From contig CALVHD010000003.1 of assembly GCA_944327245.1 (NCBI GenBank), positions 1-64,000 on the forward strand: a DNA stretch of 64,000 bases, given 5' to 3'. The DNA is from Candidatus Gastranaerophilales bacterium (GTDB lineage: Bacteria > Cyanobacteriota > Vampirovibrionia > Gastranaerophilales > Gastranaerophilaceae). Both the position numbers and the translations under genes were made by a program. Positions 55,364 to 63,764 of this stretch are shown piece by piece (the stretch's first letter is position 1; every line of letters begins with the position of its first letter). The notes below the pieces were generated by a model. It was not told where the DNA came from and searched no databases. It was given only the letters and a program-made list of their open reading frames with translations.

Positions 55364-55450
55364 GCCCTGGTGGTGGAATCGGTAGACACGTCGGACTTAA
55401 AATCCGATGAGGCTAATAACTTCGTGCCAGTTCAAGTCTGGCCCAGGGCA
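55364..55450 (+). tRNA. tRNA-Leu (anticodon TAA)
   Basis: The 87-nt gene has acceptor stem GCCCTGG/CCAGGGC, anticodon stem TCGGA/TCCGA around loop CTTAAAA (anticodon TAA), a long variable arm typical of Leu, and T arm GTTCAAGTC. It reads UUA/UUG, codons common in this AT-rich DNA. No CCA is encoded. Confidence 0.94.
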
Positions 55451-55456
55451 TTTTTA

Positions 55457-55484
55457 AAATCTCGCTTTAATGCGAGATTTTTTT
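55457..55484 (+). terminator. Terminator of tRNA-Leu
   Basis: A 9-bp stem, AAATCTCGC/GCGAGATTT, with a 6-nt loop is followed by a T run. It begins 7 nt after the tRNA. Confidence 0.87.
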
Positions 55485-55899
55485 GTGAGTATTCTATTGA
55501 CTAATTAACCTAAATAAAAAAAATAGTTATAATTATATTTATAATCATGCTTTAAATTATATTGATATGCACAAATAAGAAAAAATAGTCAATTTATGTT
55601 AAGAAATGTAAATTCAAATGTAATCAAAAATTAACAATGTTCAGTATCTTTACTTAAATAATTATTCAAATTTACCTTCTAAACCAAATAATGTAAGACA
55701 AACAATAAAAAAAATGTTACTATAGCTAAGCAGTGTTCAAGTGAACAACAAAACATAAAATAAAATAAATATAAAATAAATAAAATAAAACATTCGTAAC
55801 AAATTTTAAAAATTAACAACAAATATGGCAATTATTTTAGAAAAAAATCTTTTATAAATATATAGGTAATAGTGTGTAAAATGTTATTGGAGGAAATCA
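55485..55899 (+). other. 415-bp AT-rich intergenic region upstream of the HEAT-repeat gene
   Basis: No ORF or RNA gene was found. A -10-like TACTAT (55718-55723) with a weak -35 (TAAGAC, 18 bp upstream) precedes a 14-nt palindrome TGTTCA-AG-TGAACA at 55734-55747. The palindrome lies just after the predicted start and is operator-like. An A-rich stretch of repeated AAAATA units (about 55755-55795) follows. The next gene has a good GGAGG site. Confidence 0.5.
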
Positions 55900-56754
55900 A
55901 TGACAATTAGTGTGAACAATCGCAAAAAATCAAGTAAAAAATCTTTTGATGAATTGGTTAATGATTTAAAAACTTCTAATTCTGAAAAAGTTAGATATAA
56001 CGCCGCAAGAATATTGGGCGAAATGGGTGATTTTAATGCTGTTGAACCTTTAATTGACGTTTTGAAAAATGATAAAAACGGTTCTGTTCGTTTATATGCA
56101 GCTCGTGCATTAGGTGAACTTGGTGATACTACTGCAACAGAACCTCTTATTGAATCACTTAGATTGGACAGAAATGTTGATGTTCGTGTTCGTGCAGCTC
56201 GCGCTTTGGGTCGTCTTGGCGGTGAAATTGTTGTAGAACCTCTTGTTGAAGCTTTAAACGATGAAAATCCTCAAGTTTGTATTACCGCAACTGAAGCTTT
56301 GATTGAAATTGGTGACGTTGCAACAGATGCGCTTATTGCTTCACTTGATCATGAAAAAGTTAATGTTCGCTGTGATGCAACTCGTGCATTAGGTGAAATC
56401 GGTAATCCAAAGTGTGTTGATAAAATTATCAATATGTTAAAAGATGAATGGGTTAATGTTAGAATTTATGCTGTTACTTCATTAGGCAAATTAAACGACA
56501 GAAAAGCAGTTCCCGGATTAATCGAAGTTATGAAGAATGAAAAAGAAAACGATTTGGTTAGAGCCGGCGCTGCAGCTGCACTTGGTGTTTTGCGTGATCA
56601 AAGAGCTTTGCTTCCTTTGAGAGAATTAATCATCAATGCAGAAGAATTGGGTGAACTTGAAGATACAGCCTTAAAATCATTCAAAAAGATTATGGCTGCT
56701 AATTGGGAAGCTATGCAAGGCAGTCAATCAGTTAAAAAGCCAAGCTTCTTTTAA
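55900..56754 (+). CDS. HEAT-repeat protein, PBS-lyase type
   Basis: The 284-residue protein consists of about seven 31-residue HEAT units, for example RYNAARILGEMGDFNAVEP and RLYAARALGELGDTTATEP. This repeat type is best known from phycobilin lyases of Cyanobacteria, but it is also a general protein-binding scaffold, and no phycobilisome genes are present. It has a TTGGAGG ribosome site, a long AT-rich leader and its own terminator. Confidence 0.85.
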   Translation: MTISVNNRKKSSKKSFDELVNDLKTSNSEKVRYNAARILGEMGDFNAVEPLIDVLKNDKNGSVRLYAARALGELGDTTATEPLIESLRLDRNVDVRVRAARALGRLGGEIVVEPLVEALNDENPQVCITATEALIEIGDVATDALIASLDHEKVNVRCDATRALGEIGNPKCVDKIINMLKDEWVNVRIYAVTSLGKLNDRKAVPGLIEVMKNEKENDLVRAGAAAALGVLRDQRALLPLRELIINAEELGELEDTALKSFKKIMAANWEAMQGSQSVKKPSFF

Positions 56755-56772
56755 TAATACAAAAATTTAATT

Positions 56773-56802
56773 AAAAAAGCCCTGAATGTTCAGGGCTTTT
56801 TT
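56773..56802 (+). terminator. Terminator of the HEAT-repeat gene
   Basis: A 13-bp perfect stem (AAAAAAGCCCTGA/TCAGGGCTTTTTT) with an ATGT loop and flanking A/T tracts can act for both this gene and the convergent small membrane protein gene. Confidence 0.88.
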
Positions 56803-56820
56803 GTTATTAAGCTAATTTTA

Positions 56821-57108
56821 TTAAATTCTGTTGTGCCAAACTCCGCCTTGTCTGTCTATAATTGCATCATAGAATGACCATAGTCTAAATACGCCTGTAA
56901 GACCTAAAACAGCGTGAGTTATATTTTTTTCAGCAGTTTGTCCGTTGATTGCTTGACCAATTCCGGGCCATACCAACAATGAACATAATGACGCGCCGAC
57001 ACTTCTTGCTGATACGTGTCCATCTGTGCCATGGGTTCCTGCTGCTAACACGGGGGTAGCCATTGTTAATAGCGCCATAAGTGCCATAATTGATAAAATC
57101 TTTTTCAT
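56821..57108 (-). CDS. Small exported or membrane protein
   Basis: The 95-residue protein starts with a signal peptide (MKKILSIMALMALLTMATPVLA-A) behind a strong AAGGAGGAAAG site. Mature segments VGASLCSLLVWPGIGQAI and HAVLGLTGVFRLWSFYDAI could form two short membrane helices. No family recognised. It follows pepA by 17 bp, so it may share its transcript. Confidence 0.6.
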   Translation of the reverse strand: MKKILSIMALMALLTMATPVLAAGTHGTDGHVSARSVGASLCSLLVWPGIGQAINGQTAEKNITHAVLGLTGVFRLWSFYDAIIDRQGGVWHNRI

Positions 57109-57125
57109 ACTTTCCTCCTTTTTAG

Positions 57126-58613
57126 CTATGATAACATATAATTGATTAACGTTCTAATCATTACGCCTGTCGGGCCTTGTAAGGTTTCTTTATTGGATTT
57201 ATCTAAATATGCAGTGCCTGCAATATCTAAATGCAGCCAAGCATTTGATTTGGTAAAATTAGATAAAAACCATGCTGCTGTAGATGTTCCTGCTTGTCTG
57301 CCGCCTGTGTTTTTCATATCTGCAATATTTGATTTTAAATTGTCTTTTAATTCATCTAATATTGGCATTTGCCATGTATTTTCAGCTGATTTTTTTGATG
57401 CTTCAATGAATTTATTTATCTGTTCTTGATTGTTTCCCATAACTCCTGTTATATTATTTCCTAATGATACAATAACAGCGCCTGTAAGGGTTGCAATATC
57501 AATTACCTCATCAACATTTAATTTATCGCAATAAGATAATGCGTCTGCAAGGGTTAATCTTCCTTCTGCATCAGTGTTATCAACTTCAATCGTTTTTCCG
57601 TTCATAGCGGTTAATATATCACCTTGTTTGTATGCTGAACCTGATGTCATATTTTCGCATAATGCGCAAACTGCGTGTAATTCAATGTCACTATTTAGTT
57701 TTGCCATTGCTTGAATTATCCCAAGAACGCTTGCCGCTCCTGTCATATCGTCTTTCATAGTTAACATTGATGTGGCGGGTTTGATATTCATTCCGCCGGC
57801 ATCAAACGTTATTCCTTTACCTATTAGTGCAATTTTTTTTCTTGGTGTGCATTTTGGCTTATATGTCAGATGAACAAATTTGGGTTCATGTATACTTCCT
57901 TGACTCACTGCTAAAAATGCATTCATGTTTAGTTCTTTTATTTGATTTTTATCATAAATTTTTGCTTCTAATTTATGTTCTTTTGCAATTTGTGCTGCAA
58001 TGTTTGCAATATATTCCGGAGTTGCAACTTGAGCTTGTTCATTAACTAAATCTTTTGTAAATTTCATTGCAAAAGATGTATATGCGCCTATTTCTGCTGC
58101 ACGTTCCAATTCTTGTGAAAAGTTATCGTTTAGTAATTCTATTGTTTCAATTTTATTTTTTTTGCTAGATAAGTATTTATCAAATTCATATAAGCCGATT
58201 CTTGCTGCGCATAGAGTTATTTTTGCAGAGTCTTCTTTGTTGAAATTTGCTAAAATATTGTTGCATTCACTTGTATTTTCAATTAATTCAAAGGCAATTG
58301 AGTTATTTTTTGTTATAGATTTAGCAATTCTTGCGGCATTTGCAATAATTTGAGAGAATTTTTTTCTTGTGAGGTTTTCTTTTTTGCCAAGACCTGCCAA
58401 AAGTACTTTTGTTTGTTCATTTATTGCATATTTAAAGGTTTCCATAAATTCACCTTTAAATATTTTGTAGTTTTCTATTTGTTTATTTAATTCGTTATTT
58501 GAGAGTTTGTTTAAGTAATTTAATAATTTACTGTCAGTTTTATAATCTTCCCAAACGAAACAAACAACCGTATCTGCTGTAAATTCTTCTGTTTTTTTAG
58601 TTAAAAATTTCAT
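57126..58613 (-). CDS. pepA: Leucyl aminopeptidase (M17)
   Basis: The 495-residue enzyme has the M17 metal-binding segments: GKGITFDAGGMNIKP, KDDMTGAASVLG and NTDAEGRLTLADAL, as well as DIATLTGA. It removes N-terminal amino acids from peptides and works as a hexamer. Some PepA proteins also bind DNA at recombination sites. It follows trmFO by 4 bp. Confidence 0.95.
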   Translation of the reverse strand: MKFLTKKTEEFTADTVVCFVWEDYKTDSKLLNYLNKLSNNELNKQIENYKIFKGEFMETFKYAINEQTKVLLAGLGKKENLTRKKFSQIIANAARIAKSITKNNSIAFELIENTSECNNILANFNKEDSAKITLCAARIGLYEFDKYLSSKKNKIETIELLNDNFSQELERAAEIGAYTSFAMKFTKDLVNEQAQVATPEYIANIAAQIAKEHKLEAKIYDKNQIKELNMNAFLAVSQGSIHEPKFVHLTYKPKCTPRKKIALIGKGITFDAGGMNIKPATSMLTMKDDMTGAASVLGIIQAMAKLNSDIELHAVCALCENMTSGSAYKQGDILTAMNGKTIEVDNTDAEGRLTLADALSYCDKLNVDEVIDIATLTGAVIVSLGNNITGVMGNNQEQINKFIEASKKSAENTWQMPILDELKDNLKSNIADMKNTGGRQAGTSTAAWFLSNFTKSNAWLHLDIAGTAYLDKSNKETLQGPTGVMIRTLINYMLS

Positions 58614-58617
58614 AATA

Positions 58618-59949
58618 TTATTCTCCCATAATATTTTTTATTTTTTCTATTTCATTTATGGCTCTTTTTGAGCGTAATTCATTTTTGTATTTTTTGTCTT
58701 TTAGTTTTCTTTTATCGCCTTCTATTTCTTTTGTTATCCCCCAGTTGGAATTTATTGGCTGAAATTTTTTATGACCTTCAAATGTAATATAATCAATAAG
58801 CGCACCGAGCATTGTTGTGTTGTTCAGTTCAATTAAGGGCTTTTGTTTGATAAATCTGTCCATATTTATTGCGGCAAATAATCCCGTGGAAATGCTTTCG
58901 CAATATCCTTCCACTCCTGTAATTTGACCTGCAAAGAATAGATTTTTATATTTTTTTGTTTGAAGATATTTGTTTAGAATTTTTGGCGAATTAATAAATG
59001 TGTTTGCATGCATTACCCCGTATCTTGTAATTATTGCATTTTCCAAAGGCGGTATGCTTTGTATTAATTTTTTTTGTTCGCCCCATTTTAAATTTGTTTG
59101 AAAACCTACTAAATTATATAGATTTGCCATTTTGTCGTCTTGTCTTAGCTGTACTACAGCATAAAATTGATTTTTTTTGAATTGCGTTTCGATTCTTTTG
59201 TCAAAAAGCCCTACAGGTTTCATTGGTCCAAATCTTAGAGTATCTTTTCCTCTGGATGCCATTACTTCTATCGGCATACATCCTTCAAAGTAGCTTGCTT
59301 CAAATTCTTTTAACGGGGCTCTTTCTGCATTAATCAAAATATCGTAGAAATTTTCATATTCTTCTTTTGTCATAGGACAATTGATGAAGTCGGCTTCCCC
59401 TTTGTCCCATCTTGATGCGTAAAAGGCTTTATTAAAATCAATAGAGTCTTTTTCGATAATTGGCGCTATTGCATCATAAAAATGAAAATCTTCTTCGCCG
59501 AATTCTTCTTTAATATTACATGCCAGTTCTTTTGCGCTCAGAGGCCCTGTTGCTATGATAGTCGGTATAGATGGGTCAATTTTTTCATATTTTTCATTAA
59601 TTTGCGTAATATTGTTAAAGGAATTAATTATTTTTTTAATTTCCCTGCAAAAACCAAATCTATCAATAGACAGTGAGTTTCCCGAGGGGACTTTATTTTT
59701 TATTGCTGTTGGAAATAAAACCGAGCCTAAAATTATTGCTTCTTGTTTTAGTAAGCCTGAGGCAGATAAAATATCTGAAGAACCCAGAGAGTTTGAACAT
59801 ACAAATTCTGCAGGGTAATCTGTTGTATGAGCTCCTGTTTGGTATTTTGGGCGCATTTCGTACAGTTCAATATCGTATCCTTTTTTGGCTAAATATATAG
59901 CAGCTTCGCTGCCTGCCAATCCTGCCCCTATTACTCTGATTTTATTCAT
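58618..59949 (-). CDS. trmFO: Methylenetetrahydrofolate-tRNA (uracil-54) methyltransferase TrmFO
   Basis: The start ATG at 59949 gives MNKIRVIGAGLAGSEAA, the FAD-binding motif. The 443-residue enzyme methylates U54 in the T loop with folate as methyl donor. Other landmarks are YEMRP, EFVCSNSLGS, SRWDKGEADFINCPM and GQITGVEGYCESI. The -10 box TATAAT is 6 nt before the ATG, so it looks leaderless. It pairs with pepA. Confidence 0.93.
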   Translation of the reverse strand: MNKIRVIGAGLAGSEAAIYLAKKGYDIELYEMRPKYQTGAHTTDYPAEFVCSNSLGSSDILSASGLLKQEAIILGSVLFPTAIKNKVPSGNSLSIDRFGFCREIKKIINSFNNITQINEKYEKIDPSIPTIIATGPLSAKELACNIKEEFGEEDFHFYDAIAPIIEKDSIDFNKAFYASRWDKGEADFINCPMTKEEYENFYDILINAERAPLKEFEASYFEGCMPIEVMASRGKDTLRFGPMKPVGLFDKRIETQFKKNQFYAVVQLRQDDKMANLYNLVGFQTNLKWGEQKKLIQSIPPLENAIITRYGVMHANTFINSPKILNKYLQTKKYKNLFFAGQITGVEGYCESISTGLFAAINMDRFIKQKPLIELNNTTMLGALIDYITFEGHKKFQPINSNWGITKEIEGDKRKLKDKKYKNELRSKRAINEIEKIKNIMGE

Positions 59950-60005
59950 AAAATTATTATACATTAAATAAAATAAAAGTTTTCTTAATATAATTTAATC
60001 TTTTC

Positions 60006-60032
60006 TAAAGAAAATGGTTTTTGTGTCGATAG
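60006..60032 (+). promoter_or_regulatory. Sigma-28 (FliA)-like promoter
   Basis: TAAAGAAA (60006-60013), an 11-bp spacer, and GTCGATAG (60025-60032) match the flagellar consensus TAAAGTTT-N11-GCCGATAA at 12 of 16 positions with exact spacing. It reads toward the 47-codon ORF at 60062. Confidence 0.55.
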
Positions 60033-60061
60033 AATAAATAAGAGTAAAATTCGGGTGGCAC

Positions 60062-60205
60062 ATGTTTAATTTATCTAAAAATGCTAAAAATAAAATCTCT
60101 GCTTGTGAAATAATAGAAAAAGCCATGCTCAAAAGAAGAAGGCTTTCTGTTAGTGCCATTATTAATGTTTCATCCGATAGTCAAAGAATTAGATTGGTTA
60201 AATAG
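60062..60205 (+). CDS. Small basic protein of 47 residues behind a sigma-28-like promoter
   Basis: The ORF starts at ATG 60062, with GGTGG close upstream. The sequence begins MFNLSKNAKNKISACEII, contains the basic run LKRRR, and ends RIRLVK. It has no signal peptide or membrane helix. It is too short and lacks FlgM hallmarks, so I do not call it the anti-sigma factor. It converges with the DivIC-like gene with a 1-bp gap. Its promoter ties it tentatively to the flagellar regulon. Confidence 0.45.
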   Translation: MFNLSKNAKNKISACEIIEKAMLKRRRLSVSAIINVSSDSQRIRLVK

Positions 60206-60206
60206 A

Positions 60207-60656
60207 TTATTCAGGCGTTTTTTCGCTGGAGATATCTTTATTGAATTTTGATGAAAATGTTTCTAAAAATTTAACAAATTTGTTGTTTGGAATATTTTCC
60301 GTTGTTTTGGTTTCTTCGTTTTGTTGATTAATTATTATCAATACTTCGTCTTTTGCCGCCATTTTTAGATTGTTTCTTGCAATAGATTCGACTTTATACA
60401 TAGATGAAAAATTTTTTATTTCATTTTTCAGGTGTTTGTTTCTTTCTTCGGCTTGAGCTTTAAGTTCTTGGGCCTTAATTATTTTTGTTTGATATACAAC
60501 AATTTTTGCTAAGTTTAGAAGAGCGCTATAGCTAATTTGACAAACACATAACAACAGAACTATCGTTAGAAAAGAATGATAAAACCTGATTTTTCTGATT
60601 TTTTTCTTCTGCTGCTTTTGTACCCTTGACTTTAAATTCATGTAATTACTGCTCAT
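60207..60656 (-). CDS. DivIC/FtsB-like septum formation protein
   Basis: The 149-residue protein has a basic cytoplasmic N-terminus, one membrane helix (about 27-47) and a coiled coil (about 50-85). The family segment SIARNNLKMAAKDEVLII is followed by a disordered tail. FtsB/DivIC proteins join FtsL and FtsQ/DivIB at the division site. The -10 box TAGAAT ends 6 nt before the ATG, so it is another leaderless candidate. Confidence 0.82.
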   Translation of the reverse strand: MSSNYMNLKSRVQKQQKKKIRKIRFYHSFLTIVLLLCVCQISYSALLNLAKIVVYQTKIIKAQELKAQAEERNKHLKNEIKNFSSMYKVESIARNNLKMAAKDEVLIIINQQNEETKTTENIPNNKFVKFLETFSSKFNKDISSEKTPE

Positions 60657-60692
60657 AAATTAATTCTAACCTAAATTTGTATTTTTACATAA

Positions 60693-61628
60693 TTATAGCT
60701 CAAATTCGTAACAATATTTTGCAACTTTTTGTTTTTTTTGATTGAGTTTGTATTCAATTGGTTCATAATTAAGCCATTTTAATTTGTTTAAGATATCAAG
60801 GGTTATTAATTTTCTTGCTTCATTGTTATTTTGTGTCATTTTAACTAATAAAATTTCATCTTTTTCTAAATTGTAAACTATTACAAAACCGCCTGCACCC
60901 ACTTTTGAAAAAAGTTTCCCTTTTGAAAACTGTATTATTTCGCTGTCAAACCTGTTATATCCTCCGAAAATATTTGGATATTTTAGTATAGAATTTAGTA
61001 TGGGCTTAAATTTTTCATCTTTAATTAAATTAAAATATGATTTTATTATGTTTTCCGCACTAATTGCCCACAGAGGCGTTCCACAGCCATCATAGCTTAA
61101 TTCTCCACATTTTGTTTTAGATAGTTTTTCTTGTTTTTGTTTGATTAATTGTTGTATGGGATGGTCTTCGTTTGTATAGTTTTTTAAACTATAATTTTTG
61201 TATTTGCACATAAATAGCATCATTATGTGTTTTGCAGAGCAATTATTTTGGAGTTTGGTTTTTTTGCCTTTGAAATGTCGTAAATCAAGAGGCTTAGATG
61301 GCTCTATATCTAAATCTTTAATTTTGATATCGTGTTTTTTTAAAAGATTTTTTAAAATTTTAATATGTTCAGCGCTCCCTGCGTGTGATGCGCAAAAAAT
61401 CGCCAGTTCTTTTTGAGTGAAGTTGTAATCATTAATAATGTTGCAATCGCACATTATCGACGCTTGCAACGGTTTTGCAAGAGATCGCATGTAAAATTTT
61501 GTTTTTTTATCTAAACCGATTTCTTTAAAAATTTCTTTTTTATTTGCCAGATATACACTGCCGTAGTAAATTGCGTCGGTATAACTGTTTCTTTTTGTTG
61601 TAAGAAGTATTTCTGCGTTGTTTTTCAT
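60693..61628 (-). CDS. L-asparaginase, rhizobial type II (PF06089) family
   Basis: The 311-residue protein has RSLAKPLQASIM, FTQKELAIFCASHAGS, NNCSAKHIMMLF and DGCGTPLWAIS, the pattern of the ReAV-type asparaginases, which are unrelated to the classic bacterial type. It would release ammonia from asparagine. It is unusually lysine-rich. It overlaps the MshEN-like gene stop and start by a base, so the two are translationally coupled. Confidence 0.85.
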   Translation of the reverse strand: MKNNAEILLTTKRNSYTDAIYYGSVYLANKKEIFKEIGLDKKTKFYMRSLAKPLQASIMCDCNIINDYNFTQKELAIFCASHAGSAEHIKILKNLLKKHDIKIKDLDIEPSKPLDLRHFKGKKTKLQNNCSAKHIMMLFMCKYKNYSLKNYTNEDHPIQQLIKQKQEKLSKTKCGELSYDGCGTPLWAISAENIIKSYFNLIKDEKFKPILNSILKYPNIFGGYNRFDSEIIQFSKGKLFSKVGAGGFVIVYNLEKDEILLVKMTQNNNEARKLITLDILNKLKWLNYEPIEYKLNQKKQKVAKYCYEFEL

Positions 61629-62374
61629 TAAAGATTAAGTAATTTTTTTAAACGTTTCTTCATTATAATGTTTTCATTTTCAAGACGTGTGATTTCTCGC
61701 TGCATTCTTGCGATTTGGTCTTCACTTTGGGCGCCTTCAGGAAGTTTAACGGATGTTAAACCAATACCAAAAGAAAGATGTTTTCTTGCTTCGTCTTTTA
61801 GCAGCAGCAAACTGTCAAGACCTTTGTCTGTAATGAAACCCATTTTGATAAGAATGCTTGCCATTTTAATATGGCGTCCTTCATCGTTTAATTTTTTTTG
61901 ATAGCGAATAGCCTGTTCTAATTGTATTGTGTTGATTTTGCCTATTCTTTTTAGAAACTCACCTGTTTTAATTTTTCCTGCTATAAATTGTGCAACCGCA
62001 ATGTTTTTGTTGGTTAAGTAATCTTCAATTTGTAAAAATTCAAGTTCATTTAGCCGGCAAAAAATTTTGGCGCTGTCTGCAAGTGTCCAGTTGTTTTTTA
62101 TTGTAATTTCAAATATGTTGTTTTGTTCCGAGAGGTCTTGCATGAAAATATAATATCCTTCTGAAAGCCTCAGATTTCTTTCTTGGAGTTCTTGTTTGCC
62201 TTTGAAAGTTAATTTTGGACACATATATTGAAAAAGGTCGTCAACTTCTACAAGTTGTGAAAACTCGTCCAGTTTTTTTCTTAAATCTTCAAGTATTTCT
62301 TTTGTAATAACTTGCTTAACCCATATAGGAAGATTTTTTATATTCTGTATAAATAAATCTGAAGTTTTTTGCAT
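61628..62374 (-). CDS. MshEN/GspE-N-like regulatory protein without ATPase domain
   Basis: The 248-residue protein has helical N-terminal segments. A region at about 135-195 (FLKRIGKINTIQLEQAI, MASILIKMGFITDKGLDSL) resembles the GspE N-terminal or MshEN fold, some members of which bind c-di-GMP. A C-terminal coiled coil (QMQREITRLENENIIMKK-like) follows. No ATPase domain is attached. It could be an adaptor or a c-di-GMP reader; both are inference. Confidence 0.6.
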   Translation of the reverse strand: MQKTSDLFIQNIKNLPIWVKQVITKEILEDLRKKLDEFSQLVEVDDLFQYMCPKLTFKGKQELQERNLRLSEGYYIFMQDLSEQNNIFEITIKNNWTLADSAKIFCRLNELEFLQIEDYLTNKNIAVAQFIAGKIKTGEFLKRIGKINTIQLEQAIRYQKKLNDEGRHIKMASILIKMGFITDKGLDSLLLLKDEARKHLSFGIGLTSVKLPEGAQSEDQIARMQREITRLENENIIMKKRLKKLLNL

Positions 62375-62393
62375 TAATCTACCCTTTTTCTAC

Positions 62394-62421
62394 ATTATAT
62401 ATAATATGGTTTTTTTTACAA
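62394..62421 (-). promoter_or_regulatory. Promoter of the MshEN-like and asparaginase genes
   Basis: On the minus strand, TTGTAA (62416-62421) and TATAAT (62394-62399) are 16 bp apart. The mRNA start would lie about 13 nt before the ATG, which is preceded by GGG. Confidence 0.6.
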
Positions 62422-62438
62422 ATACATTATATAATTTA

Positions 62439-62466
62439 TTGTGTCATATGTGAAATAAGTTATATT
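62439..62466 (+). promoter_or_regulatory. Promoter of flaG-fliS-fliT-like genes
   Basis: TTGTGT (62439-62444) and TATATT (62461-62466) are separated by 16 bp, upstream of the flaG-like ATG at 62487. No sigma-28 motif was seen here. Confidence 0.45.
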
Positions 62467-62486
62467 TGTTTACGAAAGTATTTGCT

Positions 62487-62906
62487 ATGGGCTTAGATGG
62501 AATTTCAATTAATCAATTAAGAACTGTTCAAGAATTTAATTCGTCTGAATTGAATAACGTTAATAATTTGAATTCATTGCAAAATGTTAAAGTTGTTGAT
62601 GGTTTATCTGAGGGACAAAAAGTAGACCCTGACAAGGAAAACGGGTCTGATGATTATCAAGGTTCTTTTGATGGTGAGAAATCTGATAATGATACTCAAG
62701 AAAATGACGATAGTGCCGATGTAATTAAATATGATTTGTCGCAAACTGATAAATATGTATTAAAAATAAATGATGATACAAATGATATATTGATAATGGA
62801 AAAAGAAACTAATACAATAGTAGATAAGATAAACGCAAAAGAATTATCAAAATTAGTTCATTATCTTGCAAATTCTCAAGGTGCCATTGTAAATAGGAAA
62901 TTTTAA
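62487..62906 (+). CDS. flaG: FlaG-like flagellar protein
   Basis: The gene starts at ATG 62487 (MGLDGISINQLR). The 139-residue protein has an acidic Asp/Glu/Ser-rich middle (about 45-80). A C-terminal FlaG-type domain (DKYVLKINDDTNDILI, EKETNTIVDKINAKEL) follows. FlaG proteins affect filament length; the mechanism is poorly known. It is directly followed by fliS, 1 bp apart. Confidence 0.75.
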   Translation: MGLDGISINQLRTVQEFNSSELNNVNNLNSLQNVKVVDGLSEGQKVDPDKENGSDDYQGSFDGEKSDNDTQENDDSADVIKYDLSQTDKYVLKINDDTNDILIMEKETNTIVDKINAKELSKLVHYLANSQGAIVNRKF

Positions 62907-62907
62907 A

Positions 62908-63384
62908 ATGAACCAGTATGTTAAACAATATCAAAAATCGAATATTGAAACTGCCTCTCGTGAGCAAATTTTAATAATGCTGTATGATGGTGCAATACAG
63001 TTTTTAAATAAAGCTAAAGTTGCAATGCAAAATAAACAAGTAGAACAAACCCACAATAATCTTATGGGAGCTCAAAATATAATTCAGGAGTTTATAAACT
63101 CAATGGATAGAGAGGTTGCTCCTCAATTGGCAGAAAATTTGATAAGCTTGTACGAATATTTTATCAGAAGACTTGTTTATGCTAATGTAAAAAAGCAAAT
63201 TGAGCCAATTGATGAAGTTTTAAAATATTTAAAAAGTTTAAAAGCAACTTGGGAAAAGGCAATTGAGCTTGCTCAAAAAGAACAGGTGCAAGAATTAAAA
63301 GATTCTTCAATTGACTATTATGATGCTTCAGATGATGATGAAGAAGACGAAGACGATGAAGAGGATGAAGAGGATGAAGATTAA
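62908..63384 (+). CDS. fliS: Flagellin export chaperone FliS
   Basis: The 158-residue protein matches FliS (LIMLYDGAIQFLNKAK, IQEFINSMD, LYEYFIRRL) over its first 125 residues. FliS holds flagellin unfolded until export. A C-terminal tail of about 22 residues is almost only Asp and Glu, an unusual addition. It overlaps the following chaperone-like gene by a base. Confidence 0.93.
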   Translation: MNQYVKQYQKSNIETASREQILIMLYDGAIQFLNKAKVAMQNKQVEQTHNNLMGAQNIIQEFINSMDREVAPQLAENLISLYEYFIRRLVYANVKKQIEPIDEVLKYLKSLKATWEKAIELAQKEQVQELKDSSIDYYDASDDDEEDEDDEEDEEDED

Positions 63385-63764
63385 TGTTGAGCATTAATGA
63401 TTATAATCATCTTAAGCTCTTGTATGATGAATTTTTAAAAAAAAATTTGTATATTAAAGAAATAATTAATCAAGGGCTTTGGGATAATTTAGAAAATGCC
63501 ATTAAGGAAAAAGAAGCTCTGATGCGTCAAATTATCTTTTTTGAAAAACCGAGATTAAAAGAAATTAAAGATAATGATGAATTAAACAAAAAACGCCTAA
63601 AATTAATCGAGCTTGAAAAAGAAAATATTGCATTAGTTGTTCAAAAGCGAAACATTATAGAACAAGATTTAAAAAAAACAAAAAAAGCCAAAAAAATATT
63701 GAATGCATATGAACCTGTTTCAAGAAATGCAAAATCTACTTTTGAAGTAACCCAAGATGATTAA
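63384..63764 (+). CDS. FliT/FlgN-like flagellar chaperone candidate
   Basis: The 126-residue, all-helical, Lys/Glu-rich protein lies directly after fliS, where fliT is normally found. No sequence motif is strong, which is normal for this fast-evolving family. Heptad patterning (WDNLENAIKEKEALMRQI) supports a helical hairpin. A FliD chaperone role is inferred from position. Confidence 0.6.
   Translation: MLSINDYNHLKLLYDEFLKKNLYIKEIINQGLWDNLENAIKEKEALMRQIIFFEKPRLKEIKDNDELNKKRLKLIELEKENIALVVQKRNIIEQDLKKTKKAKKILNAYEPVSRNAKSTFEVTQDD

Noticed and set aside
55900-56754. Phycobilin lyase function
   Set aside because: Only the HEAT repeat type is shared; no phycobiliprotein genes are present.
60062-60205. 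Calling the 47-codon ORF FlgM
   Set aside because: It lacks the helical sigma-binding segment pattern of FlgM and is much shorter.
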